NCBI RefSeq assembly: GCF_018812025.1
Contig: NC_063045.1
Span: forward strand, 19,997,420-20,061,419
DNA length: 64,000 nucleotides
Reading direction: 5' to 3'
Source of the DNA: Megalobrama amblycephala
Lineage: Eukaryota; Chordata; Actinopteri; Cypriniformes; Xenocyprididae
Below the pieces are notes generated by a model. That model did not search any database, was not told the DNA's origin, and saw nothing but the letters and a program-made list of their open reading frames with translations. The translations under genes and the position numbers were made by a program. Positions 37,727-50,304 of the stretch are shown one piece after another; position 1 is the first letter of the stretch, and every line of letters begins with the position of its first letter.

Positions 37727-38258
37727 CACGGATTGGCTATCAATGAAGCACACAAAGAATAATTCCAGAACATAGTCTTTTAATCCAAACACTTAAGGAA
37801 CAGGAAGAGAAACTTAAAACACTCATCCAACATAGACGAGACAGGTCAAAGAACTGAACCAAACAGGCCCTGTGTGTCATTTAAGGAGCGGGACAACAGA
37901 GTCGGAGATCCACGTGCAGGCTTTATTCATAAGAGCAGCGTAGTCAAACAGGCAGTAGGTCGATCACCAGCAAACAGTAACAGGAAGGCAAGGCAAGAGA
38001 GTAATCCAAAATCACAGGCAATGGTCAAGGCAGGCAGCAAACGATCAAAAACAAGGGAACAGTCCAGGGTCAAAACACAGGCTAGGCAAGACAAGAAACA
38101 AACAGAATGCAAACCAATGGCTAAACAATACTCAGCCGTGTGTGTGTGTCTGAGTGCAGCTTATAAAGTGTCATTGATGGGAAACAGGTATGAGTTTGTG
38201 GGAAATGGAGTCCATATGATGACAACAGAACGCTGACCCAGGGCACATGTAACACTGT
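37727..38258. mobile_element. Probable non-autonomous element starting tcacggattgg
   Basis: Dense in caggcaag, caaaacacaggc and acagtaacagg phrases, ending near ggcacatgtaacac. Style and purine bias match a fish repeat type whose ends read tcacgg. Termini are not clearly paired, so limits are approximate. The 120-codon frame in it is not a gene. Confidence 0.4.
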
Positions 38259-38540
38259 GTCCCAATGTCCATATTATCCATCCTAAATAGTATAAGATTA
38301 CAATAAGTGTGTCCCAAAGCATACTATGTTGAAAAGAGTACGTCAAAAGTCCCCGGATGGTCTACTATTTCCAGGAGATTTTCGAAGTGTGGATCCGTGC
38401 ACACTATAAAAGCTAATATTGCCCACAATCCATTGCACTTTGGAGGAGGATTCAGTTCAGAACTACAAACACAAGTAAAAAAACAACAACTACAAAACAT
38501 GGCGGATATATGCGACCGATGGCGAGAGGTTTAGATAAAG
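38259..38540. repeat. Repeat-like sequence with gtgtcccaa words
   Basis: gtgtcccaatgtcc, gtgtcccaaagcatac and acaatccattgcacttt are words I associate with dispersed cyprinid elements. No termini determined. Confidence 0.35.
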
Positions 38541-38572
38541 GTTTGAGTGATTAATAAAGTTATCACTGCAAA

Positions 38573-38810
38573 AAATGCAGTTTTTGTCTTGTTTCTAGTC
38601 CAAATATCTAAAAATTCTCAAATCAAGAAGCATTTTCTAGACACATAAAAGTTATTGTCTTGTTTTCAGAAAAAAATAAGTCAAAATTAGGTGAGTTTTT
38701 CCTTAAAACAAGCAAAATAATTTGCCAATGGGTTAAGCAAAATAATCTCATTTCAAACCAAAACCAAGATTATTTTGCTTACCCCCATTGGCAGATTATT
38801 TTTGAATATT
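38573..38810. mobile_element. 'cactgcaaaaaatg' element with internal hairpin
   Basis: Starts cactgcaaaaaatgcag and continues gtcttgtttctagtcc and ctaaaaattc. The inner word gccaatgggttaagcaaaat is nearly complemented by attttgcttacccccattgg shortly after, forming a stem. Confidence 0.55.
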
Positions 38811-39703
38811 AAATTTGAAATTACGATTTTAAGAGTTAATATAAAAAGTAAAAAAATAAATTCCAAAAATTGAATACTGCAAATTAATTTTATCAAAATA
38901 CCCACTTCTATAAACAGGAATTAAATACTGTTGTGATGTGAGACCACACTGAAAATTTCTCAATATTTATAGTCCCTTTAGCATGATTTTCACCATTTTG
39001 TGTTAAAATGAAATCAGTCAATCATATTTCTGTATGCAGTTTTGTCTTATTTGTCATCAGTCACTTGTGGCAACTGGGACTCACTACATTGTTTAATAAC
39101 AGACTTCTGCTTTGTCTCACGCACATGTTGTCTTGGAGCCACACTCAAGTAGCCCCCACATCAGCCCTCAGCTCCGAGCACTCGAGGAGTAAGAAAGCAT
39201 TGATTTCTTTGCTATCAGTCAGAGAAAAGCCGTTTTCTTGCTGGAAACTAAAACTGAATTATTTATTTCCTCATTCAATTTTTATTGCGCTCTCCTGGTG
39301 GAAAAATAATGCTTCCTCAATTAGATGGTGTTCTACCCCCACTATCCTGTTATCTTGCCTCTTTCTGCCACGGTCTGGCTCTCTAGCTCTCCTCTGGGCG
39401 GTTAAATGTGGACAGTGCCGTCGGAAGTCATGGAGTGTGACAAAAAGCCACACACGGAGAAGGGAATTAGATCATGTAATCTGAACTGCTGGCACTGGTG
39501 TAACTATAACTAACCATATTACACACTGGCCATCTGTAGCACTCGACTAATGTCTAAACAGAAAAGGGAAAATGTTATTTGGAAGAGTAGGTTCATGGCA
39601 AAAAAAAAAAAAAAAAAACCAAAAAAAAAAAAACAATTATACAACAGTTAGTTCCAGTCTTCTAATCTGATTGGCAAAGCAGCGTAGAGTGCTAAATGAT
39701 CAA
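38811..39703. other. Noncoding sequence, candidate conserved element
   Basis: 39010-39480 has balanced composition and a 158-codon frame of no recognised family. It reads more like a conserved noncoding block than an exon. A-runs lie at 39600-39633. At 38940 there is a copy of gagaccacactgaaaat. Confidence 0.35.
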
Positions 39704-40088
39704 CTTAAAGGGTTAGTTCACCCAAAAATGAAAATTCTGTCATGGAAATCCAATGGCTCTGTGAGGCCTGCATAGCCAGCAATGCACTAAAATGTACTAA
39801 AATGTACTAAAAACAGCAATGTACTAAAAACATATTTATATTAACGTCACTTTCTAATATTAATATTGAACCACTGTACTCCCATGAACTGATTTAAATA
39901 TGTTTTTAGTGCATTAATGGATCTTGAGAGAGGAAATGTCTCACTGAGGCCTCATTGAGTCATTGGATTTCAACAAAAATATCTTAATTTGTGTTCTGAA
40001 GATTAACGAATGTCTTATGGGTGTGGAACGGCATGAGGGTGAGTAATAAATGACATTATTTTCATTTTTGGGTGAACTAACCCTTTAA
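39704..40088. mobile_element. 'gttagttcaccc' palindromic MITE, shortened copy
   Basis: Left end ttaaagggttagttcaccc and right end gggtgaactaaccctttaa are perfect complements. The arms carry gaaatccaatggctctg / gagtcattggatttc. Most of the left arm is missing compared with the copy at 57.8 kb. Confidence 0.88.
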
Positions 40089-40382
40089 CGTAAAGAGTTC
40101 AATTCTCTCTGGAAGAAGAGATTGTAAAATCTCAATGGGTTTAGAAAGTTAATACATTTTGATTAATTTGTTTCACACCAATAAATTGTGCACAATAAGT
40201 CCCATGGATGATTATTAAGAAAGCAGGGTCCAGTGTTATTTTAATATAATTTATATACTGTTATAGTTAATTTTAGTCATTTATGTGCTTTTGTCATTGA
40301 TCTGTGCCTCCAAAGCAAGACATCGACAAATAGTTATACATCATCATCACACCATAGGCCCCGCCCACTGGCATTTGGTAGC

Positions 40383-41503
40383 TTAAAGGGTTAGTTCACC
40401 CAAAAATGAAATTTCTGTCATTTATTACTCACCCTCCTGTTGTTCCACACCCATAAGATTTTCGTTCATATTCAAAACAAATGAAGATCTTTTTGATGAA
40501 ATCTGAGTGATTTCTGTCCCTCAATAGACAGCCTTCACAACTTTGATGCTTCAAAAAGTTCATAAAGTGATCATAAAAATAATCCATATGAATTGAGAGG
40601 GTTAGTCCAAATTTTCTGAAGAGACATGATCGCTTTATATGCGTCACGGGTGGTTGCAGCCAGGTAAACAGGCGAAAAATACGAATAGAGTTTCAACATG
40701 AAGGTTTAATAACAATAATTCCAATGACAGACAAACAGGATACAACACACACTTAACTTAAACATGACTGGACAGAGAATGAACGTGAGGGTACAACTTA
40801 AATAGGAACGCAAACAATGATTAATTGAACACAGCCGAACCAAACAAACTCATAATGACCGTGACCATGGTAACAAAGGAGTGCCGGGACTATCAAACAC
40901 AGGAACACATGAGAATGAATGAAAACAAGCTAAAACTCTATTAAAACTAAGAAAAACTGGACATAACTGTGACATTAATGAATAATGATTTAATTTAGGC
41001 TTTTACTCACATATAAAAATTGATCAGCAAACATAAACAGAAGCTCAACAGAACCTGCTTGACGCACGAGAACAAAACTCTTGCGGAAACTCAAACATGC
41101 TGCGTAACACACAAGAATGAACCTCATTGGTTTTCGCACACGTCAAGCAAACATGCTTGAGCTTGCATTTCCCACAACTGACTGATGAGTGTTTACATGT
41201 GAATATAAGCCTAAATTCAATCTGTTCATCATATAAAGCAATCGTGCCTCTTCAGATAATTTGGACTAAACTGCTCAATTCAAAGGCCTATGGATTAATT
41301 TTACAATCTCTTTATAAACTTTTTGAAGTGTCAAAGTTTTAATTGTGAAAGCAGTCTATGGAGGGACAGAAATCTCTCAGAAATTTCATCAAAAAGATTT
41401 TAATTTGTGTTCCGAAAATGAACTAAAGTCTTACAGGTTTGGAACAACCTGAGGGTGAGTAATTAATGACAGAATTTTCATTTTTGGGTGAACTAAACTT
41501 TAA
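40383..41503. mobile_element. 'gttagttcaccc' palindromic MITE carrying an insertion
   Basis: Inverted ends ttaaagggttagttcaccc ... gggtgaactaaactttaa. Left-arm words (gatgcttcaaaaagttcata, cgctttatatg) return complemented on the right (tataaactttttgaagtgtc, catataaagc). The centre holds a different ~335-bp element at 40641-40976. Confidence 0.85.
40641..40976. mobile_element. ~335-bp 'cgtcacggg' element nested in the MITE
   Basis: Begins gcgtcacgggtggttgc and ends ggacataactgtgaca. The first and last ~6 bases are roughly inverted (gtcac / gtgac). It has the same purine-biased style as 37727-38258 and interrupts the palindrome of its host. Confidence 0.55.
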
Positions 41504-41634
41504 TGGCTATCATTTGCCTACACTGGATGTGAGCATCACGTCAGAAGCAAACAGAACCCATTAAAATAACTGACACTGTCTACACTGGATACAGTATACA
41601 GATGTCCATTCAGTTTCTAACATACTCCATGAGC

Positions 41635-42586
41635 TTAAAGGTGCCCTAGAATTAAAAATTGAATTTACCTTGGCATAGTTAAATAACAAGAGTTCAGTAC
41701 ATGGAAATGACATACAGTGAGTCTCAATCACCATTGTTTCCTCCTTCTTATATAAATCTCATTTGTTTAAAAGACCTCCGAAGAACAGGCAAATCTCAAC
41801 ATACCACCGACTGTTACGTAACAGTCGGGATCATTAATATGTACGCCCCCAATATTTGCATATGCCAGCTCATGTTCAAGGCATTACACAAGGGCAGGAT
41901 GTCTGGATGTGCACAGCTGAATCATCAGACTAGGTAAGCAAGCAAGGACAATAGCGAAAAATGCAGATGGAGCAATAATAACTGACATGATCCATGATAT
42001 CATGATATTTTTAGTGATATTTGTAAATTGTCTTTCTAAATGTTTCGTTAGCATGTTGCTAATGTACTGTTAAATGTGGTTAAAGTTACCATCGTTTCTT
42101 ACTGTATTCACGGAGACAAGACTGTTGTTATTTTCATTTTTTAAACACTTGCAGTCTGTTTAATTCATAAACACAACTTCATTCTTTATAAATCTCTCCA
42201 ACAGTGTTTAATGTTAGCTTTAGCCACAGAGCACCATCAAACTCATTCAGAATCAAATGTAAACATCCAAATAAATACCATACTTACGCGATTAGACATG
42301 CTGCATGATGAACACTTTGTAAAGATCCATTTTGAGGGTCATATTAGCTGTGTGAACTTTGTTTATGCTGTTTAAGGCAAGCGCGAGCTCGGGGGGCGGG
42401 GAGCACGAGAATTTAAAGGGGCCGCAGCCTGAATTGGCGCATAATTAATGATGCCCCAAAATAGGCAGTTAAAAAAATGAATTAAAAAAAATATATGGCG
42501 TATTTTGAGCTGAAACTTCACAGAATTCAGGGGACACCTTAGACTTATATTACATCTTTTAAAAAGACATTCTACGGCACCTTTAA
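41635..42586. mobile_element. 'ttaaaggtgcc' MITE, copy 2, inverted relative to copy 1
   Basis: Ends ttaaaggtgccct ... ggcacctttaa. It contains the complements of copy 1 words (catatgcaaatattgggg, aaaatggatctttacaaagt, gaggtcttttaaacaaat). It is about 280 bp longer than copy 1, mainly in the region 41935-42200. Confidence 0.85.
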
Positions 42587-42889
42587 GTCTGTCAACAACA
42601 GGACAAATGGAAGAGTGAAAGAATGTTTGTGTTGAAGCATCATTTGAATCTCAAAGGATCCCAGATCAGAAACAAGTGGATGGTTTATTTTAATGGCGTA
42701 CAGGATCGCGTAGGAGGATTATATGTTTGTTCGGAGCATTTTGTTTTGTAAATGAGGCAGAGTGTAATGAAGAGTTTGCAAAGAAACTTTTGTTGAAAGA
42801 TGAAACAGCCAACTGTATTGGATCTGACAGAAGCTGAATCACAAAACATGAGTAAATGATTTCTTAATGCTTTGTCTGTAAATTAGTTT

Positions 42890-42932
<43 letters not shown>

Positions 42933-43914
42933 GTGCAACAAACTTTATTAACATTATAAGTGAACTATAAGCCCCATTCACTTCCATTGTGAGTGCCTCA
43001 CTGTAATCTTTCTTTCTTTCTTTCTAGAATACAAGGGACGATTCAGATGTATTTTTCATGGTACTCAACTTGGTACAATTGATCTTAACTTAACTTGTAC
43101 TAAACCCGGAATATTTCTTATTCTTACCAACTTTATTTATAGGACTGTCATATAAAAGCAAAATTACCTGTGGCCGAAACACAGTTGCAAAGAAATTCAG
43201 TACTACAGCATGATTGCAAGTTTGATATTGCTTAAGCAAAAAGATTTAAATCAGTATGTCAGGTGCCTCTGGGTAGAGGGGGTAGAATATAAACAGAAAA
43301 GCATTGTGGGTGGATGGTGAAGGATACAGAGAGAGAGAAAGAGAGAGAGAGTTTGTCTGCTCACTCCCATTTTAGCCAAAGCCCTGCTGGCATCCTCTGT
43401 ATTCAAACCTGGCTACAACAGCTGATGGTTGATCACAGCCAAAGAGCCTTCTTTGACCCCTGCAGGTGCTTGGGTGATGTGGTCAGGTGTGCATAACAGC
43501 ACGACAATGAAGCAGCTTGATGAGAGAGAGAGAGAGAGAAGTTGGGAATGAAGCAATGGTTGATGGCGACTAAGAAACAGCAGTGGGCTCTCCAGGCAAG
43601 AGATGAAATATTTGCAATTCTGCCTGGTCCCTGGGCTGCAGGCCTACACTCCATTTATATGGAAATGAGTTTGTCTTTGCTTAGGTGGGGATGGAGAGAG
43701 AGAGCGAGAGAGAGAGGGAGGGGAGAAGGGGAGTGAGATCAGAGTTGGTCACGGGTGCTTTTTTTTGTCATCTGGGATAATTTTAGAGTTTGTAAATCTT
43801 CCACAGTGTGACACATTTCAGAGTGAAACAATATACATAAGGAAATTATTTTACCTGCATTTGAAATTTTCTAGCAGTATTTGGTAAGATATGTATGTAT
43901 GTATACATAACATG
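42587..43914. other. Noncoding sequence with (TA)n and (GA)n tracts
   Basis: TA run at 42893-42918 followed by a T-run; ctttctttcttt near 43008-43024; GAGA tracts near 43330-43352, 43521-43540 and 43692-43737. Between these the sequence is of balanced composition (43360-43680). No exon seen. Confidence 0.45.
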
Positions 43915-44486
43915 TATATTGTTATGTTCTGTTTTGGTTTCGTTTTCCTGGTTGCCTGTGTTTATAGTTAGTTTCCTTGATTGTTAATTAACCCCACACC
44001 TGTTCCTTATTCAGTTAATTATCTCTCCCCATGTATTTAAGCCCTTAGAGCCCATTCACACGGATGTATCATATCGCGTTTTGTCCAGACAGATCCAGTT
44101 TTTTGGGAGCCTGAAACTGCTGTTTTTTGAAACTGGGTCCCAGAATGTGTGTACAGCCAATCTGTATATTTTGTGAAACGATGATGTCATCACCCCATGC
44201 CTCGACCCTAGTCAGACACCGCTATGTCACATAACAGCAACAGCAACAACAATGGCCGACTACATGCTTGTGTTCATGCTACTAAGACAAGCTTCGGACA
44301 TACTATCATGTCATACAATTGTGTCTTTGCTCTCTGTCGCATCCTGACGCAGATCCTGTCACCATAAAATGGCCTGTCAAACATCTTAAATCTTCCACAT
44401 TTCATTGCATTTCCTACTTTGGAGAGAAATGCAGTAGTGTGTTGATCTGCAGTCGCTGGTCTTTCACGTGGAGAACTCTCCTCATA
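43915..44486. repeat. LTR-like and MITE-like fragments
   Basis: 43915-44050 (tgttatgttctgttttgg, aattaaccccacacctg, cccatgtatttaagccc) resembles one side of a short LTR-type repeat. The possible other side (tcctgtgttttgagtcctc, gtgaaataaagactt) is at 45210-45260. 44051-44200 reads cccattcacacggatg, like the start of a different MITE. Limits uncertain. Confidence 0.35.
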
Positions 44487-45600
44487 TTAAAGGCACAATA
44501 TGTAGTTTTTTGCTGCTAGAAGTTGCTTATTCAAACCAAAGGTGTAGCTTGATGATGCCGGATTTCGCTGATTTATTAACATTACTGTAGTATGAAGCAG
44601 GTGTGGCTGAAAGCGGAACAAGGCTAATGAGAGACAAGTGCAAGCATGACACAGCTCGAAAACAGATAGATACATACACAGATTAGATACATTTGTGTGT
44701 TGAAAGTTGTTATAATGCTACTCTGTACGTTTGCTCGGCGGCTACTATGAGACACTTGTTGCACACTGCAGTAAGCTAGATCGATATTAGTCATGGTAAA
44801 ACATGGTACTCGCTGCAAATCAAGAAAACGAGATTTAAATGATAAGACTTACTATGTTGAGCTATATAACATGATTAGATTTCTGTTGATGAATGTATTC
44901 AAACAACTGCTCACCTGTCTAATAAAACACATAATATATTAAAGCATCTTTGGTTTCATGGTTACAAAATAAAACCGAAAATCGAGGGTAACGCGGGTAT
45001 GATGTCACTGATAGGCAACGCACCGTCCGTGTCCTTATTTCTCTGGGTTTAAACATTCTTGGAAACATTTGGGATAATGTAAGTACACAAGTCAACAAAA
45101 TATATAACAATGTTCTTGTGGGTTTTGAATATTTTAATCCAAAAATTAAAATACAAAAACACAGGGCAAGTTCTCATTAACATTTATGTTCAGTATTATT
45201 TCATCTACGCATTCCTGTGTTTTGAGTCCTCTTGGATTGTGAAATAAAGACTTAAAATCTACCAGGATTTGACTGGTTCTTGTAAAAATATCAAGTTGTC
45301 TATGATATTATTGGATAATATTATTTTAATTTTTACTTAATTTTTTTAGAAAATAAATTGTTTTAGAGGCAAAAAAAGTTTTATGCAAACTGTTTTATGT
45401 ATCCCTGCACAACACCCTTAGCAACCACCCTTAGCAATGTAAACATATGTTTGTTCTCATTGATACTGTTCACTGAAGCTTTTATTACGTGCTTCTATAT
45501 AGCATTTTCCTTCAGGTCAGTCACATGTTCATATATATAAAAAAAAAAAGTTTGAATGTCAGCTGCGATATCTTGTCCTTTTAACAGTTAAGGGGTTTTC
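44487..45600. repeat. 'ttaaaggcacaatatgtag' dispersed repeat region
   Basis: Starts ttaaaggcacaatatgtag. 45050-45130 has acattcttggaaacattt and gtacacaagtcaacaaaat, words I associate with the same cyprinid family in reverse. It looks like a degraded composite without coding capacity. Confidence 0.4.
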
Positions 45601-46264
45601 CCGTGCCCTGACACTGACAGCACTAGTGTTCACAACAGTATCAGTCCTTTCAAAATAAAAGTCTTCACTACTGACTGACTCACTCAAACAGTCTTTCCTA
45701 GTCTGATCTCCATGAGATGACGTGAGAATGACATAAGAAATGATGACAGAATATTAATTTTTTGGGCCGGCTATGACATTAAAAGAATGCCACACATTAC
45801 GTCTACCACGACTGTGGACATCATCTGGAATCTCCAGCTTTCACAGCACCCTTGAACAAACCAAACCCCAATGTCTCTCACCTCCAGGCCTCAGATCATA
45901 CAGCAGCACTGCTGGAAAATTAGCAGATGTTCAACAGACCATTCATTCCAAATCAGTCAATTTGTGATGTGCTTCAGAGCCTGGCCGAGTCTCGCTGGAG
46001 TGTTCATGGCCAGCTGCTCCTCTGTGATGCCCAGGGCATTGCTAATACCAATGCTGATGCCCACTCTCTTTTCATACAATCAAGCTTAGTCATGACACCA
46101 GGACCCACAAAACCACAATGGTTGAGTCACATGATGGTGAAGGTCAGTCACGCTAGGACTGAGGGGGACCACATCACATAGGAGTCAGTAACCGTTCTAA
46201 AACCTAGTGAGCCTTGTTCCCTAAATAGACAGCTGCGTCAAAACAAAGAAACAGAACCTCGTAA

Positions 46265-46265
<1 letters not shown>
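45601..46265. other. Noncoding sequence, nothing recognised
   Basis: Three short overlapping frames at 45773-46181 have no family resemblance. No transposon terminus seen. Confidence 0.4.
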
Positions 46266-46329
<64 letters not shown>

Positions 46330-46375
46330 CATATTATATATATATATATATAACATATTATATGTATTTATATAT
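46266..46375. repeat. (TA)n microsatellite, interrupted
   Basis: About 30 TA units, then aacatatta interruptions and a second TA run. Confidence 0.93.
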
Positions 46376-47519
46376 AATTATATATAAATCTTTTTAGAGA
46401 ATATAACGTGTACTGCCTTAGATATATTTTAAGGCAAAATGGAAGCAGCTCACTGGGTTTTGGAAAAGAGCTAAAATCAGGCAAGACTGAGTAAACACGA
46501 CAAAGAAGCCTTGTCGGGGGCTCCAGAGTTTAAATGTCCTCAGGGTGGTCTCTGAGTTATTGTCTGTTCGTGGAACATGGTTTGTCTTGTGTACTGCCTC
46601 ATAATCTGTGCCTCAATGCCTCGTTGAAAGGGTGGGAGTGTTTGTTTTTGCTTTGCTTTGAGAAATCTCGTTTTTATGCGAGGACAAGGGTCTTTCTTGT
46701 GCTGATCCTGTTTCCACTGCTATGGAGATGGTATTGGTGAAGTCACTCTTTCACCCTGATTTCAGACTGGTTTTGACATTACCTTCACAATGGTTCTTGT
46801 TTGGGTTCGTCTGGAGAAGCTGGTCTCAGATCAGCGTAGGAGAGATGAGCTTTCTGCGGCCATGGAGACAGATGTGACATTCTGGATTACAAAAAAAGAG
46901 TAAACACACACAAGGCATGTGTTGAACGAGAATGAGAAACGAGACCACACAGGAATTGTGAAAAGCTCTGATACTATGCAAATTTTTTTATTTGTACCAC
47001 ATTCAATTCTTTTACTGTACTGAAAGTGTACACTTTGACATGTTTGAATAACAAAGCATTTGTATCAGGCACAGATCTAGCCTGTTTAGTTCAGAGGTTA
47101 GTGTAGGTGGTCCATGATGCTTACAGAATTTCTTATGAATAATGAGATACAACCACTAAATTAAGATGTCTATAGAACTGAGTATAGAGCTACATTGTGA
47201 GGACCAGCCAAGCAACTTAATAAACATATAAAATAATTCATTAATGATAATATAAAACTGCAAGGATATTTAGAGTTAAGGGAAATATACAATATATTTA
47301 GGCCTAGCCAAATGCAATAGAGAACGTCCATGACAGAAAACCAAACGTATGTTTTGGACGGTTAAACATATAATTATTTTGTGTTTGCGTGATTATTATT
47401 ATTATGAGCGTGCGCGCGCACGTGGGTGTACCTGAGATAAAGATCAACCTGCAATCTTCATGTCTGGAGTATACTGCTGTGGAAAGTTGATTATTGCTGT
47501 AATACACCATTTACTACAC
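46376..47519. other. Noncoding sequence
   Basis: 46440-46900 is of balanced composition and a candidate conserved block. A short alternating purine-pyrimidine tract gcgtgcgcgcgcacgtg lies near 47407-47423. No exon seen. Confidence 0.4.
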
Positions 47520-47830
47520 TGCACGCGAGCAACACGTCAAATTTAGAAATCGGATATGTGCGCTCCCATTATAATCAATGCAGCGGTAGGCCTACACTAC
47601 GAGGCATTCACGCGACGCGGCTCGTGAGCTCGTGAGGTGCGAGGTGCGCGTGTTTTTTTAACTGTCATAGAAATGCGACGCAGATATTCAACGGCTGCAT
47701 CCGAAAAACTAGGCAGCTGACTTGTTGCCTCGCTGCCTTATCAGGCAATGACTTGTAAGGAAGTGTTTGTGCATGAAGGCACCTCACAAAACTGATTTCG
47801 GACAGACTTCTGAGGCAGCGTAACAGTTTA
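47520..47830. repeat. CpG-rich segment, probable repeat
   Basis: CpG-dense words (acgcgacgcggctcgtgagc, cgaggtgcgcgtg) are followed by ccgaaaaactaggcagctga and gcctcgctgccttatc, an aggcagc/gctgcc inverted motif. The setting is AT-rich. It looks like a young transposon fragment, though a small CpG island is possible. Confidence 0.4.
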
Positions 47831-49596
47831 ATGATTTACAGCAAAATAAGCCGAGCTTAGGTGAGAACTAAACAAATATTTAATTATTACAGCAGTAATT
47901 TCTCGCTTGAAATGACATAAGGAGTGGAAAATGTTGGTCAAAAACGTACATTTACACACAAACTGACCAGCAAACGCAACCTTTGGACGCCATCTTTATT
48001 TTTCTAGCTCAACTGTCATAGAATGGTTGTCTGGCTAACTTAAGTTTAACTAAAACTGGACTGGGATTTCTATTTCCCAGCATGCTTTGCCCATGACACT
48101 CGAAAGGGAGAGTAAATGCTAAAATTAAGTGTTATATAATGTTTTTTTGTGCGAGATTAATGGTAAGGGAGATTAGTTATTAATGTTTTGTTATGCTAAT
48201 TTGGAAGAGTTTCTGTTAATGTGGGTTTTTGGAGAGTTACCATCATGGTGACAAGTAGCGCATGCGGCTTGGTATGAGAGCAGGTAAATTACATGTTTTA
48301 AGTTGCTGTACTCATTCAGTAAGTACTATATACCATGCTATTTTTAACATGTTAGCAAATTGGCATTTTGTATTTTCTTAGGGTTTACAGTGAAATAAAT
48401 AACTCTTTTGATTTGCAAGAACTCAAAATAAAAAAGTTAATTAAATATTTTATGTTAATTGCTATCAAAATGTATGAGTTAGCTAACTCAGTACTTCAAG
48501 TTAGGAGCAATTAACATACATAAATACTACAAACTCAAAACTTGATAGTTCTGCTTCCTTTTGTCAGGGCTATAAAAAGTTTTATATAATGAGCATTGTT
48601 TGTCAGTGATTGATCAATTGATTGAGAAGAAAGTAGTTTTGTAAGGATTTGCCAGGCTGTGATGTTAATTCAAGGATAAAGGCTATTTTAAAATGGTAAC
48701 CAGTCCTTTGATATGTCTCACCACAGCTGTTTTAATAAGAAATATGGCAGATATCAGAAAGATGCCCCGCTTTGTGCCTGACAGTCTGATCGGTCTCAGT
48801 AAGATTAGGGTTAGGGCCTCGTCATCCTGTCAGAGTCAAAGAGAGACACCATCCTTCAAGGGGTAGAAATATAGCAGCATAGATTTCTGTTTTAAACAAA
48901 CAGTATTCTGGGTATGCTGAACTCTATATGGCTCAAATGAGAATTCTGTGGCCTTTCTAAAGCATACACATGGTTTATTTCTCTCTCCAGAAATCAATAT
49001 ACTTGTTCATCACGCAATGTTTGGGCTTTGAATATTTTTAATAGATATCCGAGGTCACTTTCCGTGCGTATATCAATTTCAGATAGGACTTGCCATATGA
49101 ATGCAATCTTTATTATCGATTAGACGGTCAATATTAAACTATCATGGAAAGAGAACGCACAATGACATTAAATATGTCAGCTATTAGAGCCCTTGGGGTG
49201 TTCGAGCATCTACTACCATCTCTGTTTAAAAATGGGAACTATTCCTAACCCAGTATTTGTCACAGAATCAGTCAATGTAACGCATCAATATGTGTAAGTG
49301 TGTTTGTATGTGCACTGTCCTCCTGTTTTGCAGCCACATTTCTCAGTGGAAATGCTGGATTCTCATTCATATTCTGGCAGAATCCTCTGGCAGTGAGGCT
49401 GCAGTTGCTCTCAGAGCAGGCGTGGTCACATGGGCAAAGGATGAGGGAAGAAGACAAGAAGAGGGTTGGGGGAGGGATGGAGAGGGGATGAGATGCTCGA
49501 AACGGAAAAGAAACGGACAGGGTCAATAAAAAAGATGGGTTAGGGAAAACAAAGATGGATAGCTGAACAGAAATTCTAGAAGAAAAGAGAATACAA
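47831..49596. other. Noncoding sequence, nothing recognised
   Basis: AT-rich to 48700, then more balanced (48740-49560), including a purine-rich part at 49430-49590. 48400-48560 contains loosely inverted phrases (ttaattgctatc / gcaattaacat). No exon seen. Confidence 0.4.
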
Positions 49597-50304
49597 TAGG
49601 GCTGCACAATTAATTGAAATAAAACTGCAATGGTCTGAAGAGATCATTAAATCATAAAGGATGTGATTTAATTAAATGAATATATTTTATCCATTTCAGT
49701 AGTGTTTATATATATATACACACATATATATATTACACATGAGCATCTAATTATCCAGTGTTTTCAGTGTCTCAAGAGCTTGGTTCACAGTATTTTTTGT
49801 ATTAATATTGATATATTTAAAAAAAAAAAAAAAAAAATACAAAATGTTCAGCCAAATTATGTAGCCCTACAAACAATAACAGCAAACTGTGAAAAAATAA
49901 ATTAAAAAATAAGTACATTAATAAATATATTTTTACAGAGCCCTTCACAACATGCAGACAAAAAATATATATATCGTAGCCATGAATTAAGAATTTGTTC
50001 CCACAAATTGAGAATTCGGTCTCTTGTTTTAGCAAATCGTGGCCACGAATTAAGAATTAATTCCCAGGACTTATTAATTTGTTCTTTTGTTTCAGTAAAC
50101 CGTGCCACATTGAACTAATTTGTTACAAATTATATTGTGCACACGACTGACTTAAAACGAAAAAACAAATTTGTAAAAAAGTCTTGGGAACAAGCTTTTA
50201 ATTTTTGGGCACAATATACATATTTTTCCCCTGAATGTCATGTGGGCTCCACACATTTGAAATCACACTCTCAATTCAGAAAAATCGCAATTTCAGCCCT
50301 AGAA
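49597..50304. repeat. Probable DNA element with agggctg ends
   Basis: Left agggctgcacaattaatt and right, as complement, ctagggctgaaattgcg are similar inverted ends seen in hAT-like fish repeats. The interior has diverged cgaattaagaattaattccc / catgaattaagaatttgttccc repeats at 49980-50080 and an A-run at 49819-49837. Confidence 0.5.

Noticed and set aside
39008..39484. 158-codon ORF as an exon
   Set aside because: Hydrophobic-Ser-rich translation of no known family; no convincing acceptor-donor pair in frame.
43915..45260. Solo LTR interrupted by a MITE
   Set aside because: The two supposed halves could not be given paired termini or a target duplication, so it is listed only as a low-confidence repeat.
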